DNA of 64,000 nucleotides from an uncultured Catenibacillus sp. GTDB taxonomy: Bacteria > Bacillota > Clostridia > Lachnospirales > Lachnospiraceae. The DNA lies in NCBI GenBank assembly GCA_934339005.1, contig CAKRHR010000002.1, positions 1-64,000 on the forward strand. Reading direction: 5' to 3'. Positions 44,864-53,805 of this stretch are shown here, in pieces; the stretch's first letter is position 1; every line of letters begins with the position of its first letter. A program made the translations under genes and the position numbers. The notes below the pieces were generated by a model. That model was not told the DNA's origin. It did no database searches and worked only from the letters and a program-made list of their open reading frames with translations.

Positions 44864-47263
44864 ATGTATGGAGTGCCGCAGACCGGCATGGGTATCAGAC
44901 TTTTAAAAGGTCAGGGCGAAAATGAACATTATCACAGTGATGTGGAGTTGATTTTTGTTATTGATGGGGAGGCAAGCGTGTGGCTGAAGCATCAGCAACA
45001 GAAAATGCAGCGGGAAGATGTGCTTGTGATTAATTCGGGTGTAATGCATACATTGGAATGCTCGGAAGATGCGATAATTTTTCAGATTTTTTATTCAACA
45101 CGAAAGATGCTTGGCCTTTTGAATGAGAAAAATGTCGTATTTGCCTGCAACAGCGTGACGGACAAACTGCATACTTACAGTGAATTAAGAAATATGCTCA
45201 GAGATACGGTGTATATTTATGTCAATGGTACACATTCCACACAGTGTCTTGAGCAGAGCAAGCTGCTTCAGGTGTTAGATTGCCTTTTTGAAAATTATAG
45301 AATCGATATGTCGATTGAACATATTCAGATATCAGATGATATACGGCTTCAGAAAATTTTTCAATATGTGAATACGAATTATCAAAACAGTTTTAATCTC
45401 AAAGATTTGGCGGAAGCGATGTACGTGTCTACATCGACACTGTCCAGATTTTTTAAGAAAATGACAGGCTATTATTTTGGTGATTATGTGACAAATGTGC
45501 GCTTAAAGCATGCTGTCAGTGATTTGTTAAACACAGACAAAAATATGACACGTATTTCGGTAGACTGTGGTTTTTCAAATCCTTCGGTGTTTAATAAAAC
45601 TTTTAAAAATACTTATGGTATGACACCGTCAGAATATCGTGTAGCCAATCGTGAGCAGGTAGCAATGCAGAATCAGGCACAGGAGAAAATGCGACTTTTT
45701 CTGCGCAGCAGACTGGAATATCCTGAGCGTATGGGTGAGAAAATTCCTCATTTCGGTACAATCAAACAGATTGTGGATATGTCAGTGCAGATACCGTACC
45801 AGCCAATTATTGGACAGGCGATGAATATGGGTTCGGCAAGTCATTTGCTTAACGCCAACATGCAGTACCACACGATTTATCTGCACGACATGCTGAAATT
45901 TAAATATGGTCGAATCTGGAGTCTGTTTTCCACAAAATTACATATGTGCGATGGCGGCGAGAATCATTATTATAATTACGATGATGTAGACAGTTTGTTT
46001 GATTTTCTTATCAAAAATCATATCAGACCATTTTTGGATTTGGGAAAACGGCCTGCAACTGCAGTGGGCAGCGCCAATCAGTCAGTCTATTATGAGGAGG
46101 ATAATATTCATTTTACTTCAAAAAAAGCATGGGAAGATTTCTTTGAAGATTTTATCTGCCATCTTGTGAACCGATATGGCAGGGATGAAGTTGGTACATG
46201 GATTTTTGAAGTGTCCTGTGACAGCACCCATGGGGAAAAATGTCATTATTATTCGGATGTGCAGTATGATTTTTGCGAAGTCTATCATTTTATATGGTGT
46301 GTGATTAAGAAAAATGTGCCGCAGGCATGTGTATGCGGCATTGGCGCGATTACAGATATTGATTATGAGCAGACGCTGCAATTCTTTAAATATTGCAGGG
46401 AAAATCAATGTGTACCGGAAATGGCAACTTTTTTGTGCTTTCCATATGTGAATATGAATAAGGAAAATGTTCATTATTATAATTATTCAGAAAATGCATA
46501 CTTTGAACGTGAAGAAATTCAGAAAATGCACGGTATTTTAAAGGCTGCAGGGCTGGATGAAGTGCCAATATGTATTTCTGAATGGAATTGTTCGATTGTC
46601 AGCCGAAATTATATTAATGACAGTTGTTTCCGGGCGGCATATATTGTCAGAAAAACGATGGAGATGGACGCGCAAGTCAAAATGGTGGTGCCGTGGATGC
46701 TGTCAGACTGGATGAGCAGTTATTATGATACGTCCAGACTGGCAAATGGCGGATCTGGCTTTGTGACAAAGGATACGATATGCAAACCGGCTTGCTATGC
46801 ACTGCAATTTCTAAATCAGCTTGGCGGTTACGTCATTGCAAAAAATGATTATTTTATTGTGACACGCAAAAAGCCGGAGGATTATTATATTTTGTGCAAC
46901 CATTTTAAATGGTTTGGTATGCATTATTTTATGCATGGCGAAAATACGACCTCACCGGAGGAGGTTCAGGGCATTTATATTGATGACAAAGAACTTGAGA
47001 TAGAGTTGTTATTGACAGGTCTGACAGAGGGTGAAAATTATGTTATTAAGCGTCGACAGGTCAATCGCCATGCCGGAAGTTTCCTGGATATGTGGAAGCA
47101 ATTTGGTTATGATGCCGGGCTTCTGCCATCAGATATTGCATATATTCGGGAGAGCAGTATTCCAAATCTGAGTATGCAAAGACAAAAATGTGAGCATGGT
47201 ACGCTTGAAGTGCGTTTGATACTTGAACCGCAGGAGATTACTTTATTGCATATTTATAAATAA
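44864..47263 (+). CDS. AraC-family regulator fused to a GH39-like domain (second copy)
   Basis: This 799-residue paralogue of the protein at 13210 has the same order: a cupin-like N-terminus (EHYHSDVELIFVIDGEASVW), an AraC double HTH at ~165-265 (FNLKDLAEAMYVSTSTLSRF, GMTPSEYRV) and a GH39-like barrel from ~310. The acid/base site reads FEVSCDS (Asp453 in place of the WNEP Glu), and the nucleophile site SEWN (Glu573) is kept. It begins directly after the pepT stop, with AAGGGTGA as ribosome site. Its target genes are not obvious nearby. Sensing of a xyloside-like ligand is inferred. Confidence 0.86.
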   Translation: MYGVPQTGMGIRLLKGQGENEHYHSDVELIFVIDGEASVWLKHQQQKMQREDVLVINSGVMHTLECSEDAIIFQIFYSTRKMLGLLNEKNVVFACNSVTDKLHTYSELRNMLRDTVYIYVNGTHSTQCLEQSKLLQVLDCLFENYRIDMSIEHIQISDDIRLQKIFQYVNTNYQNSFNLKDLAEAMYVSTSTLSRFFKKMTGYYFGDYVTNVRLKHAVSDLLNTDKNMTRISVDCGFSNPSVFNKTFKNTYGMTPSEYRVANREQVAMQNQAQEKMRLFLRSRLEYPERMGEKIPHFGTIKQIVDMSVQIPYQPIIGQAMNMGSASHLLNANMQYHTIYLHDMLKFKYGRIWSLFSTKLHMCDGGENHYYNYDDVDSLFDFLIKNHIRPFLDLGKRPATAVGSANQSVYYEEDNIHFTSKKAWEDFFEDFICHLVNRYGRDEVGTWIFEVSCDSTHGEKCHYYSDVQYDFCEVYHFIWCVIKKNVPQACVCGIGAITDIDYEQTLQFFKYCRENQCVPEMATFLCFPYVNMNKENVHYYNYSENAYFEREEIQKMHGILKAAGLDEVPICISEWNCSIVSRNYINDSCFRAAYIVRKTMEMDAQVKMVVPWMLSDWMSSYYDTSRLANGGSGFVTKDTICKPACYALQFLNQLGGYVIAKNDYFIVTRKKPEDYYILCNHFKWFGMHYFMHGENTTSPEEVQGIYIDDKELEIELLLTGLTEGENYVIKRRQVNRHAGSFLDMWKQFGYDAGLLPSDIAYIRESSIPNLSMQRQKCEHGTLEVRLILEPQEITLLHIYK

Positions 47264-47503
47264 TAAAGCCGTCTGATGATGTCTGTGGCGGAAAGTGTTT
47301 AATAAATGAATATATGCAACAAATATATGATAGTTGTTGCGATGACGGGTTTGTAAATGAAAATGCGCAATAAAAGACAATGAAAACAAAAGAAAAAAGT
47401 GGTTGCAGGGGAAATAAATAACTATAATAATGTACGATAATGATATTTTATGAGTTGAGGTCAAAAATATTAATTTTTATGATATGAATGGAGGATTTTA
47501 CAA

Positions 47504-48508
47504 ATGGCAAAGAAAGTATTAGGTATTTCTTTTGGACGTAAGATGAGCAATTGTGACGTTATGGTTAAACATGCTCTGATGAAATGTGAAGAAGAAGGTT
47601 GTGAAGTTGCATTTATCCGTGCAGATGATTTGGAAATTAACAACTGTACAGGTTGTATCGCATGTGTTATCGGTATGATGAGCGGACGTGGTCGTGGTTA
47701 TTGTGTAAAACATGATGATTTTGATATTCTGGACGAATGTGTTATGCAGTCAGATGCAGTGATTATTGCCTGTCCTACATATGAAACATCCGTTACAGGA
47801 CGTTTCAAGACAATCTGTGACAGAATCGGACCTAGCCATGATATTACATTCCGTAAAGCTGCTTACGAAGAAGGTGTGGCAGCAGGCAAAGAAGAAGCTA
47901 ATCTGCCGGATGCACGTTCATTTAAGAAACGTACAGGCGCTTTGATTTCTGTTGGTGGTGCGATGACAGAAAACTGGATTGCACTGACAATGCCAATGAT
48001 GTATGAATTTACATTCCCACTTGCAATTGATGTTGTGGATACAGTTGAATACTACGGTGCTATGGCACATGAATCCGTACTTGGAAATCCTGAAATGATG
48101 GAACGTATGACAAAAGTTGGTGAAAATATTGTTGCTTCTTTAAATGCTGAAACAGAAGAAGAACGTATCGCATGGAGAGGCGAAGAAGAAGGTTGCTGTC
48201 CAATCTGCCATACTCGTCTGCTTCAGGTTTCACATGATAAAAAATCAGTGGATTGTGTTGTTTGCGGCAGCCACGGTACATTTAGCATTGATGCAGGCGG
48301 TTGCCTCCAGGTAGATTACACACCGGAAGAACTTGACCGTTCACGTCTGCGCTGGGGTGGTAAGCTGGAGCATTCTACAGAAATCAAGACACAGGCTCAG
48401 CCATCTGGTACAATCAAGAATCTTAAAGAGTTAAAAGCACCTTATGCAGCTTTTGACCGTCCACCATTTGCAACAGATGAAAAGGCATTTGGCAATGTGG
48501 TAAAATAA
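47504..48508 (+). CDS. Flavodoxin-family (NADPH-dependent FMN reductase-like) protein with zinc ribbon
   Basis: This 334-residue protein starts after GGAGGATTTTACA. Residues 1-190 form a flavodoxin-like domain (KVLGISFGRKMSNCDVMVKH, then CPTYETSVTGRFKTICDR). It carries a NNCTGCIAC motif, like the iron-sulfur or cysteine-rich loops of iron-sulfur flavoproteins. A C-terminal CPICH ... CVVCG pair (~residues 232-256) forms a likely zinc ribbon or rubredoxin-like site. It is probably a redox enzyme or electron carrier; substrate and partner are unknown. Confidence 0.82.
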   Translation: MAKKVLGISFGRKMSNCDVMVKHALMKCEEEGCEVAFIRADDLEINNCTGCIACVIGMMSGRGRGYCVKHDDFDILDECVMQSDAVIIACPTYETSVTGRFKTICDRIGPSHDITFRKAAYEEGVAAGKEEANLPDARSFKKRTGALISVGGAMTENWIALTMPMMYEFTFPLAIDVVDTVEYYGAMAHESVLGNPEMMERMTKVGENIVASLNAETEEERIAWRGEEEGCCPICHTRLLQVSHDKKSVDCVVCGSHGTFSIDAGGCLQVDYTPEELDRSRLRWGGKLEHSTEIKTQAQPSGTIKNLKELKAPYAAFDRPPFATDEKAFGNVVK

Positions 48509-48808
48509 ATATAGAAAGATGTTATAAGTGGCTTTGGAGTGGTACTGCTCATGTAAGTTTGAAAAACATTAAATAAAGATGCCTGCACAGTCGGAAAGGA
48601 TTGTGTGGGCATTTTTGAGTTGTTCTCACTGCAATTGAAAATTTGATAATTTTTGATAATTGAAATTTCCAGGCGTTTTTCGTATAATAACAATCGTGTG
48701 CTTTTGTGAGGAAATATTTTGAATGATTTTATATTTTTATTGCGGAGGCAATGAAAGTAAATCATTCAAATGAACATTTTATGATAAAATAAAAGGAGAT
48801 TGGTAAAT
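48509..48808 (+). promoter_or_regulatory. Intergenic region: terminator and yitT-type promoter
   Basis: A hairpin ATGCCTGCACAGTC / GATTGTGTGGGCAT (48579-48612) followed by TTTTT ends the flavodoxin-family gene. A promoter TTGAAA (48660-48665), 17 bp, TATAAT (48683-48688) then serves the YitT-family gene. No other gene was seen. Confidence 0.65.
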
Positions 48809-49705
48809 ATGGATGAGAAATCTGTAGATAAAAAAACTGTGGATAGAAAATCTGTACTTCATCATATAATGTCAGTATTATGTGTACTTGCAGGAAATGC
48901 GTTATACGCACTGACAGTTAAGTTGTTTTTGCTTCCATCAGATGTTATTGTTGGTGGAACAACAGGTATATCACTGTTTGTTGAACACACTTTTGGTATA
49001 TCTATATCCCTGTTCATTCTTATTTTTAACATTATTATGCTGCTTGTTGGATTGATGATCCTTGGAAAAAAATTTGCATTAACGACGATTATCAGTTCAT
49101 TTGCATATCCGGTTTTTCTTGAATTATTTAATCGTTGCTTTGGAGATTTAGTACTGACGACAGACCCGTTTTTAGGGACATTATTTTCTGGCCTTGGCAT
49201 CGGCATTGCTCTTGGAGTTGTGATTCGAAGCGGTGCTTCCACAGGTGGCATGGATATTCCGCCACTTGTATTAAATCGTTTTTTCAAAATTCCGGTATCA
49301 GTGAGTTTGTATGTATTTGATTTTTGTATTCTGATTTTACAGTTTTCATTTACACCAATCGACAAAATTCTCTATGGTATTGTATTGACACTGATTTACA
49401 CAGTTGTACTTGATAAAATATTACTGAAAGGTACTTCTAAGACAGAGGTTAAAGTCATCAGTCAGAAAACCGAAGAAATCCGCAGTGCCATTCTGTCACA
49501 GCTTGACAGAGGCGTGACGATTCTTTATGGTGAAGGTGGATACCTTCAGCAAAAATCACAGATTCTGATGAGTGTAGTGTCCAACAGAGAGGTTGTTCAG
49601 ATTGAACGCCTGATTCATCGGATTGATCCGGAATGCTTTATGGTTGTCAGCAGAGTCAGCGAAGTGTCAGGACGGGGATTTTCAATGAAGAAGAAGTATA
49701 GATAA
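48809..49705 (+). CDS. YitT-family membrane protein (DUF161 + DUF2179)
   Basis: ATG 48809 after AAAGGAGATT is chosen over the in-frame TTG at 48800. The 298-residue product has five to six membrane helices (GTTGISLFVEHTFGISI, GIGIALGVVIRSGASTGGMD). A cytosolic C-terminal DUF2179 domain follows (RGVTILYGEGGYLQQKSQIL, VVSRVSEVSGRGFS). The function of YitT proteins is not established. They are common membrane proteins in Firmicutes. Confidence 0.92.
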   Translation: MDEKSVDKKTVDRKSVLHHIMSVLCVLAGNALYALTVKLFLLPSDVIVGGTTGISLFVEHTFGISISLFILIFNIIMLLVGLMILGKKFALTTIISSFAYPVFLELFNRCFGDLVLTTDPFLGTLFSGLGIGIALGVVIRSGASTGGMDIPPLVLNRFFKIPVSVSLYVFDFCILILQFSFTPIDKILYGIVLTLIYTVVLDKILLKGTSKTEVKVISQKTEEIRSAILSQLDRGVTILYGEGGYLQQKSQILMSVVSNREVVQIERLIHRIDPECFMVVSRVSEVSGRGFSMKKKYR

Positions 49706-49911
49706 AATATTTGGCTATAAATAAACCAATCCTTTTGCTACTTATATCATAAGATGATATTTAAATAGTTGGTGAAGGTCGAATTTTGCAGAAAAATATC
49801 GATTTTTTAATGTCGAAATGTGTCGTTAGAATGTGTGTATTTTTGCACGAATTCTCTTGAAAAAGAAAAAATAAAAAGTATAATTAAATCATCAGACAGG
49901 AGGAATGGCAG

Positions 49912-50097
49912 ATGGATATCAAAACAGGTCAGATTTTGAAACTTAAAAAGAAGCACCCGTGTGGCAGTTTTGAATGGGAAGTTCTGCGCATCGGTGCAGA
50001 TTTTCGACTGAAGTGTCTGGGTTGCGGGCATCAGGTGATGCTGCCAAGAACTCAGGTCGAGAAAAGTATTAAGAGCATCCGAACACCAGAGTCATAA
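49912..50097 (+). CDS. DUF951 small protein
   Basis: This 61-residue basic protein starts after AGGAGGAATGGCAG. It has the conserved pattern KKHPCGSFEWEVLRIGADFRLKC then GCGH, including cysteines that could bind zinc. DUF951 genes typically precede rpsF-ssb-rpsR in Firmicutes, as here. Nucleic-acid binding is suggested by charge and cysteines only. Confidence 0.93.
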   Translation: MDIKTGQILKLKKKHPCGSFEWEVLRIGADFRLKCLGCGHQVMLPRTQVEKSIKSIRTPES

Positions 50098-50144
50098 CAT
50101 CAGGTTAGGGACAGAGTATCTTTCAGAATTTCGTAAAAAAGTCC

Positions 50145-50173
50145 TTGATTTTATACAAAAGATATGATATTGT
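50145..50173 (+). promoter_or_regulatory. rpsF-ssb-rpsR promoter
   Basis: TTGATT (50145-50150), 17 bp, TATTGT (50168-50173). The ~75-nt leader before rpsF could hold the autogenous S6:S18 binding site, but I could not identify its conserved motif with certainty. Confidence 0.55.
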
Positions 50174-50254
50174 AGTTAAATGTGGGATTTAGTGATACCA
50201 CAGATAAATCCTTGCTCTGAAAAGGGCCATAAAGACCATAAGGAGGTGCAGCAC

Positions 50255-50545
50255 ATGCATAAGTACGAATTGACCGTTGTAGTTAACGGCAAAGCTGAAG
50301 ATGAAGTGAGAACTGCAACAATCGAAAAAGTTAAAGAACAGATTGCTCGTTTTAACGGCACTGTAACAAACGTTGATGATTGGGGTAAGAGAAGACTTGC
50401 TTACGAAATTCAGAAAATGAAAGAAGCATACTACTACTTCGTTACTTTCGAATCAGAAGATTCAAATTGTCCGAATGAAGTAGAAAGCCGTGTTCGTATC
50501 ATGGATAATGTTATCAGATATCTGTGTGTTAGACTTGATGCTTAA
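50255..50545 (+). CDS. rpsF: 30S ribosomal protein S6
   Basis: The start at ATG 50255, behind AAGGAGGTGCAGCAC, gives 96 residues, the usual S6 length. The longer in-frame start at 50180 has no ribosome site. KYELTVVVNGK, DDWGKRRLAYEIQKMKEAYY and the terminal VRIMDNVIRYL are characteristic. It binds S18 and 16S rRNA in the platform of the small subunit, and is co-transcribed with ssb and rpsR. Confidence 0.97.
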   Translation: MHKYELTVVVNGKAEDEVRTATIEKVKEQIARFNGTVTNVDDWGKRRLAYEIQKMKEAYYYFVTFESEDSNCPNEVESRVRIMDNVIRYLCVRLDA

Positions 50546-50566
50546 TTAGAGAGGAAGGTCTAAATT

Positions 50567-51028
50567 ATGAACAAAGTTGTTTTGATGGGAAGATTGACAA
50601 GAGATCCTGAAGTGAGATATTCACAGGGTGAGAAGGCAACAGCGATTGCCAGATACACACTGGCTGTTGACCGTACATTCAAACGTGATGGTGAACAGAC
50701 TGCAGATTTTATTAACTGTGTTGTTTTCGGACGCAGTGCTGAGTTTGCAGAGAGATATTTCAGACAGGGAACAAAGATTGCAATCAGCGGCAGAATTCAG
50801 ACAGGCAGCTATACGAATAAGGATGGCGTCAAAGTTTACACAACAGAAGTTGTTGTAGATGAACAGGAATTTGCCGAGAGCAAAGCAGCCAGTGCCAACA
50901 ACAGCGGATTCCAGCCACAGGGTGGATATCAGCAGGCAGCGCCGGCTAAACCATCACCAAATGCAGCTATTGGAGACGGTTTCATGAATATTCCGGACGG
51001 AATTGATGAAGAGTTACCTTTCAGCTAA
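50567..51028 (+). CDS. ssb: Single-stranded DNA-binding protein
   Basis: This 153-residue SSB starts with MNKVVLMGRLTRDPEVRYS, the canonical OB-fold entry. A Gln/Pro/Ala-rich flexible linker follows, with the acidic tip DEELPFS at the C-terminus that recruits repair and replication partners. It lies between rpsF and rpsR in the classic order and coats single-stranded DNA during replication and repair. Confidence 0.97.
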   Translation: MNKVVLMGRLTRDPEVRYSQGEKATAIARYTLAVDRTFKRDGEQTADFINCVVFGRSAEFAERYFRQGTKIAISGRIQTGSYTNKDGVKVYTTEVVVDEQEFAESKAASANNSGFQPQGGYQQAAPAKPSPNAAIGDGFMNIPDGIDEELPFS

Positions 51029-51073
51029 ATTGAAAGGTCAAATGATGAGAAATGAATGAAGGAGGTAAATATC

Positions 51074-51334
51074 ATGGCATTCAATAAAGAGAGAAGCGAC
51101 GCTCCTATGAAAAGACGTGGCGGACGCAGAAGAAAAAAAGTTTGTGTATACTGTGCAGACAAGAATGCAGTTATCGATTATAAAGATGTAAACAAATTAA
51201 AGAGATATGTATCTGAAAGAGGTAAAATTCTTCCTAGAAGAATCACAGGCAACTGTGCTAAACACCAGAGAGCTCTTACAGTAGCTATCAAGAGAGCTAG
51301 ACATATCGCTTTAATGCCATATGTAGCAGAATAA
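51074..51334 (+). CDS. rpsR: 30S ribosomal protein S18
   Basis: The start at ATG 51074 after GGAGGTAAATATC gives 86 residues. The basic N-terminus (KRRGGRRRKK), VCVYCADKN with its cysteines and IDYKDVNKLKRYVSERGKIL are typical of the C+ (cysteine-containing) form of S18. It pairs with S6 on the small subunit. Confidence 0.97.
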   Translation: MAFNKERSDAPMKRRGGRRRKKVCVYCADKNAVIDYKDVNKLKRYVSERGKILPRRITGNCAKHQRALTVAIKRARHIALMPYVAE

Positions 51335-51374
51335 TTCTGAATAACTCATAATTATTTATAATTATTGCAAAATT

Positions 51375-51427
51375 ACAGGAATGTTTGAAATTAAAGAAGA
51401 TTTAATTTCGACATTCCTGTTTTTTTT
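51375..51427 (+). terminator. rpsR terminator
   Basis: ACAGGAATGT...TGAAATTAAA pairs with TTTAATTTC...ACATTCCTGT, followed by seven to eight T. It is a strong terminator ending the rpsF-ssb-rpsR operon. Confidence 0.88.
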
Positions 51428-51972
51428 CTATATTTACATAAAAAGCACCTCAAATTACATAAGAATTATACCAAAATGATCATACAAAATGAAACAAAAT
51501 TACATAAAAACCATACACAAAAACTATAAAAACTCGCCTGTCAAATGATTAACGTTAAAAATATATCCTGCCAATAGATAAGAAATTAAGTGTCGGGGGT
51601 GGACATTTTCACTTGCTTGTGCAAAAAACCTTTGTTAAAAATGCAAAACTGTGCAAAATATGTAAAAACTAAACAGATTTTATTTGATATTTAATTAACA
51701 ATGCACAAAGTGTTGCAATCGTTCTCAATATACGTTATTATTAGTATTAATATAGTTCTGTGCAGATTGTGCAAAATTGTTTAAATCATACAAAAGATGA
51801 TCTAAGTGTCAGAAGTGAATTTTGCCACTTACGTCAAATGATTAAAAGTATAAATAAAAAGTATAGGGTTAGAAAAATATACCAAATCATAAAGTGTGAG
51901 AAATACAATACATGCATTCGGCAGAACAAACCTCAGTAAGATGCTGGGGTGGGATATTTGGGAGGATAGGAT
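51428..51972 (+). promoter_or_regulatory. Long operator-rich leader region of the hydrogenase operon
   Basis: This ~545-base AT-rich region has no gene. Two 27-nt elements, each beginning AAGTGTC and ending CACTT, lie at 51588-51614 and 51804-51830 and match at 19 of 27 positions. GTCAAATGATTAA occurs near 51539 and 51833. TGTGCAAAA-like motifs recur near 51618, 51651 and 51771. Half-sites resembling the Rex (redox) consensus, TTGTTAAA and TTAACAA, occur near 51632 and 51696. This suggests multi-input redox or catabolic control. No single promoter stands out. Confidence 0.5.
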
Positions 51973-53805
51973 ATGAGTAGATTAAAAGTAGTGTCTTCGG
52001 ACAGGGTGAATACGACAACTGAAAAGTTGATGAAAGAATTCACACAGCGTATCGTAGCAAATCCGCCGGGTGTCTGTCCTGTGGATATGCAGTTGGCATT
52101 CTTAAAGACATGTCACGCACAGACCTGTGGTAAATGCGTGCCTTGCCGTGTCGGTTTGGAGAAACTGGAAGATTTGCTGGAAAGTGTATTGGATAACACT
52201 GCCACAGAAAGAACATTGGATTTGATTGAAAAGACGGCAACAAACATTAAAAACTCCGCAGACTGTGCGATTGGTTTTGAATCTGCGAGAATGGTGCTTG
52301 CCGGATTTGAAGGGTTTAAAGAAGATTATTATTCTCATGTGAGAGAACATAAATGTACAGGTGCATTTGAACAGCCAATTCCGTGTGTTACATTATGCCC
52401 TGCAAATGTTGACATTCCTGGTTATATCGCATTGGCGGGTGCAGACCGCTGCGAAGATGCTGTGCGTCTGATTCGTAAAGATAACCCATTCCCTACAGCC
52501 TGTGCATTGATTTGTGAGCATCCATGTGAATCTAGATGTCGTCGTACGATGATCGATGATGCAGTTAATATCCGTGGTATGAAGCGTTATGTAGTAGATA
52601 AGGCACGCAGTAATGAAGTGCCTGTGCCTGAATGTGCACCATCTACAGGCAAGCGTGTAGCGATTGTCGGTGGTGGACCGAGTGGTCTGACAGCCGCTTA
52701 TTTCTTACAATTAATGGGCCATCAGGTAACAGTATTTGAAGAAAAATCAAAACTTGGCGGTATGCTGCGTTATGGTATTCCAAATTACAGATTCCCTCGT
52801 GTGCGTCTGCAGGAGGATATTGATGCAATTTTATCTACAGGTGTTGAAGTTCAGTTAAATGCTAACATCGGTACAAAAGAGCTTGAAGAACTTAATCAGC
52901 AGTATGATGCAACTTACATTGCTATTGGTGCGCATACAGATAAGAAACTTGGCCTTGAAGGCGAGGAAAGTGGCAATGTTATTTCTGCTGTTGACATGCT
53001 GCGTGAAATCGGCGATGACGAATACCCTGATTTCACAGGCAAACGTGTCATTGTTGTCGGCGGAGGCAATGTAGCTATGGACTGCGCAAGAACAGCGATT
53101 CGTGCACATGCAAAGACTGTAAGTATTGTCTACAGAAGACGTCAGGACGATATGACAGCACTGCCGGATGAAGTTGAAGGCGCTATTGCAGAAGGTATCG
53201 AATTACTGACATTGAAAGCACCATTGCGTATTGAAGCCGATGAAAATGGCAATGCTGCCGCATTATGGGTACAGCCTCAGATGATTGGACCTGTCAGAGG
53301 CGGCAGACCATCACCGAAGAAAGCAACAAAACCGGAAGAACGTCTTGAATGTGATGTGATTTTGATGGCTGTTGGACAGGATATCGTGTCTAAACCATTT
53401 GAAAAAGCAGGTATTGCTGTGAACAGAGGATGTCTGCAGGCTGATGCAACAGGTGCATTAAATCGTGTTGGTATGTATGCCGGAGGAGACTGTGTATCAG
53501 GTCCGGCAACAGTGATTAAAGCAATTGCAGCAGGTAAAGTTGCTGCGGCAAATATTGATGAATTTCTTGGATTTAATCATCAGATTTCTGTGGATGTCAA
53601 CATTCCTGAACCTCTGTTGAATGATAAGACACCTTGTGGTCGTGTGAATCTTGCAGAAAAAGAATCATGGGCACGCAGGGATAATTTTGAACATATTGAA
53701 TATACCATGAGTGAAGAAGAAGCTGTACAGGAAGCAAGTCGCTGCCTGCGTTGTGATAAGCATGGATGTGGTATGTTAAGAGGAGGCAGACAGGACAGAT
53801 GGTAA
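51973..53805 (+). CDS. NuoF-type iron-sulfur domain + GltD-like flavin oxidoreductase
   Basis: This 610-residue protein has three parts. Residues ~35-110 contain a NADH_4Fe-4S type motif (CHAQTCGKCVPCRVGLEKLEDLL), as at the end of NuoF/HydB. Residues ~125-200 hold GltD-like cysteines (CVTLCPANVDIPGYI, CEHPCESRCRR). Residues ~215-540 are an FAD/NAD(P)H oxidoreductase with VAIVGGGPSGLTAAYFLQ and VIVVGGGNVAMDCARTAIR. The C-terminus repeats a CLRCDKHGCG motif. Its stop overlaps the hydrogenase start, so it probably passes electrons between NAD(P)H and the hydrogenase or ferredoxin. Confidence 0.85.
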   Translation: MSRLKVVSSDRVNTTTEKLMKEFTQRIVANPPGVCPVDMQLAFLKTCHAQTCGKCVPCRVGLEKLEDLLESVLDNTATERTLDLIEKTATNIKNSADCAIGFESARMVLAGFEGFKEDYYSHVREHKCTGAFEQPIPCVTLCPANVDIPGYIALAGADRCEDAVRLIRKDNPFPTACALICEHPCESRCRRTMIDDAVNIRGMKRYVVDKARSNEVPVPECAPSTGKRVAIVGGGPSGLTAAYFLQLMGHQVTVFEEKSKLGGMLRYGIPNYRFPRVRLQEDIDAILSTGVEVQLNANIGTKELEELNQQYDATYIAIGAHTDKKLGLEGEESGNVISAVDMLREIGDDEYPDFTGKRVIVVGGGNVAMDCARTAIRAHAKTVSIVYRRRQDDMTALPDEVEGAIAEGIELLTLKAPLRIEADENGNAAALWVQPQMIGPVRGGRPSPKKATKPEERLECDVILMAVGQDIVSKPFEKAGIAVNRGCLQADATGALNRVGMYAGGDCVSGPATVIKAIAAGKVAAANIDEFLGFNHQISVDVNIPEPLLNDKTPCGRVNLAEKESWARRDNFEHIEYTMSEEEAVQEASRCLRCDKHGCGMLRGGRQDRW

